5,498 nt of DNA from Spirosomataceae bacterium (GTDB lineage Bacteria > Bacteroidota > Bacteroidia > Cytophagales > Spirosomataceae). The notes beneath the pieces were generated by a model. It saw nothing but the letters and a program-made list of their open reading frames with translations, did no database searches and had not been told where the DNA came from. The stretch spans positions 1 to 5,498 of the forward strand of contig JANQUM010000098.1 of the NCBI GenBank assembly GCA_030731175.1, given 5' to 3'. Positions 5,105 through 5,498 of this stretch are shown piece by piece. The stretch's first letter is position 1. Every line of letters starts with the position of its first letter. The translations under genes were made by a program, and so were the position numbers.

Positions 5105-5404
5105 TTATTTTAGTGGTTCAATCTGAAAAATCTTTAATCCATTTACAGCCAACTCCCAGTCAGCAAGTAAACTTTCACGATGTATCTCTATCCAAGCTTC
5201 AACTAACTTAGCTTTTTTATTTGGCATATTACCTTCCATTCTTTCTCCTGAATCTATAGAGAATACAGACTCTGTTTCACCATACCTTGCATGAATATGA
5301 GGTAATTTATGCTGTTTATTGTCAAAATAATAGAGAGAAACTATTATTCCGTAAAACATTGAGATAACTGGCATGGGTTTAAAATTTCTCATAAAGTTAA
5401 TCAT
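5105..5404 (-). CDS. DUF4160 domain protein, first gene of a DUF4160/DUF2442 pair
   Basis: This protein of up to 99 residues matches DUF4160. It has the N-terminal MPVISMFYGIIV (11-22), then LPHIHARYGE (34-43) with the conserved His pair, SGERMEGNMP (52-61), and the helix EAWIEIHRESLLADWELA (69-86). Family members usually begin at the equivalent of residue 11. The ATG at 5372-5374 is therefore a likely true start, giving 89 residues; the first ATG (5402-5404) is shown. Neither start has a Shine-Dalgarno motif at a useful distance. The function is unknown. The conserved His and acidic residues would suit a nuclease or metal site, but this is speculation. The gene leads the DUF2442 gene by 10 bases. 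I found no convincing promoter upstream. Confidence 0.88.
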   Translation of the reverse strand: MINFMRNFKPMPVISMFYGIIVSLYYFDNKQHKLPHIHARYGETESVFSIDSGERMEGNMPNKKAKLVEAWIEIHRESLLADWELAVNGLKIFQIEPLK

Positions 5405-5449
5405 TTTGCCGTAATTCTGCTATCCGTTCCTTCTTCTTACATTTTACCC

Positions 5450-5457
5450 TAAATTTG
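5450..5457 (+). promoter_or_regulatory. Putative -7 promoter box for a gene right of the window
   Basis: TAAATTTG fully matches the Bacteroidota -7 consensus and is followed by CAGACC, similar to the CAGCCC after the rplM promoter box. It points rightward, divergent from the DUF4160 gene. No good TTG is present at -33 (only TTC at 5426-5428). The downstream 41 bases hold no start codon with a usable frame, so its gene lies beyond the edge. Confidence 0.45.
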
Positions 5458-5498
5458 CAGACCTGAATGTCAGCGTTCAGTTTTCGTGCCGTTGTCAG

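Noticed and set aside
1..5498. A defence island, mobile element, CRISPR array or biosynthetic cluster
   Set aside because: No transposase, integrase, terminal repeats, spacer-repeat array or synthase was seen; apart from the DUF pair the genes are ordinary chromosomal housekeeping genes.

Overview
The window reads as a chromosomal housekeeping segment of a member of the Bacteroidota, most likely of the order Cytophagales (inference). The evidence is threefold. Ribosomal protein and EF-Ts sequences resemble that phylum. Promoter-like TAnnTTTG boxes (the Bacteroidota -7 element) occur upstream of several genes. A/T-rich stretches, not Shine-Dalgarno sequences, precede the start codons. The order rplM-rpsI-rpsB-tsf is a familiar arrangement in this phylum.

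Layout. (1) Positions 1-835, minus strand: an incomplete PaaE-type ferredoxin/flavodoxin reductase whose C-terminal 2Fe-2S domain runs off the left edge. (2) Positions 836-1262: a divergent control region with a minus-strand -7 box for the reductase and a good plus-strand promoter (-33 TTG, 20-bp spacer, TATCTTTG). It ends in a leader of about 200 nt that can fold into several hairpins before rplM. (3) Positions 1263-2132: rplM (L13) and rpsI (S9), 33 bp apart. (4) Positions 2133-2298: a spacer with a large A/T-rich inverted repeat and a second hairpin. (5) Positions 2299-4232: rpsB (S2, with an unusual long C-terminal tail) and tsf (EF-Ts), separated by a 16-bp hairpin. (6) Positions 4233-4402: two hairpins, the second a strong intrinsic terminator, then (7) a NUDIX hydrolase gene (4403-4840). 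(8) Convergent with it, only 2 bp away, is a two-gene minus-strand unit: a DUF4160 protein followed by a DUF2442 protein. (9) The right edge (5405-5498) carries a plus-strand TAAATTTG box, probably for a gene outside the window.

The four central genes supply translation: L13 in the large subunit, S9 and S2 in the small subunit, and EF-Ts recharging EF-Tu. They are probably expressed together, with control through RNA structures in the leader and spacers. The flanking reductase, NUDIX and DUF genes have no evident functional link to them.

I see no mobile element, CRISPR array, tRNA, rRNA or phage gene. The points most worth following are the structured rplM leader, the 11-residue repeat tail on S2, the altered TDFV motif in EF-Ts (TEPV here), and the toxin-antitoxin-like DUF4160/DUF2442 pair. 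I did not find anything I would call a wholly new system.
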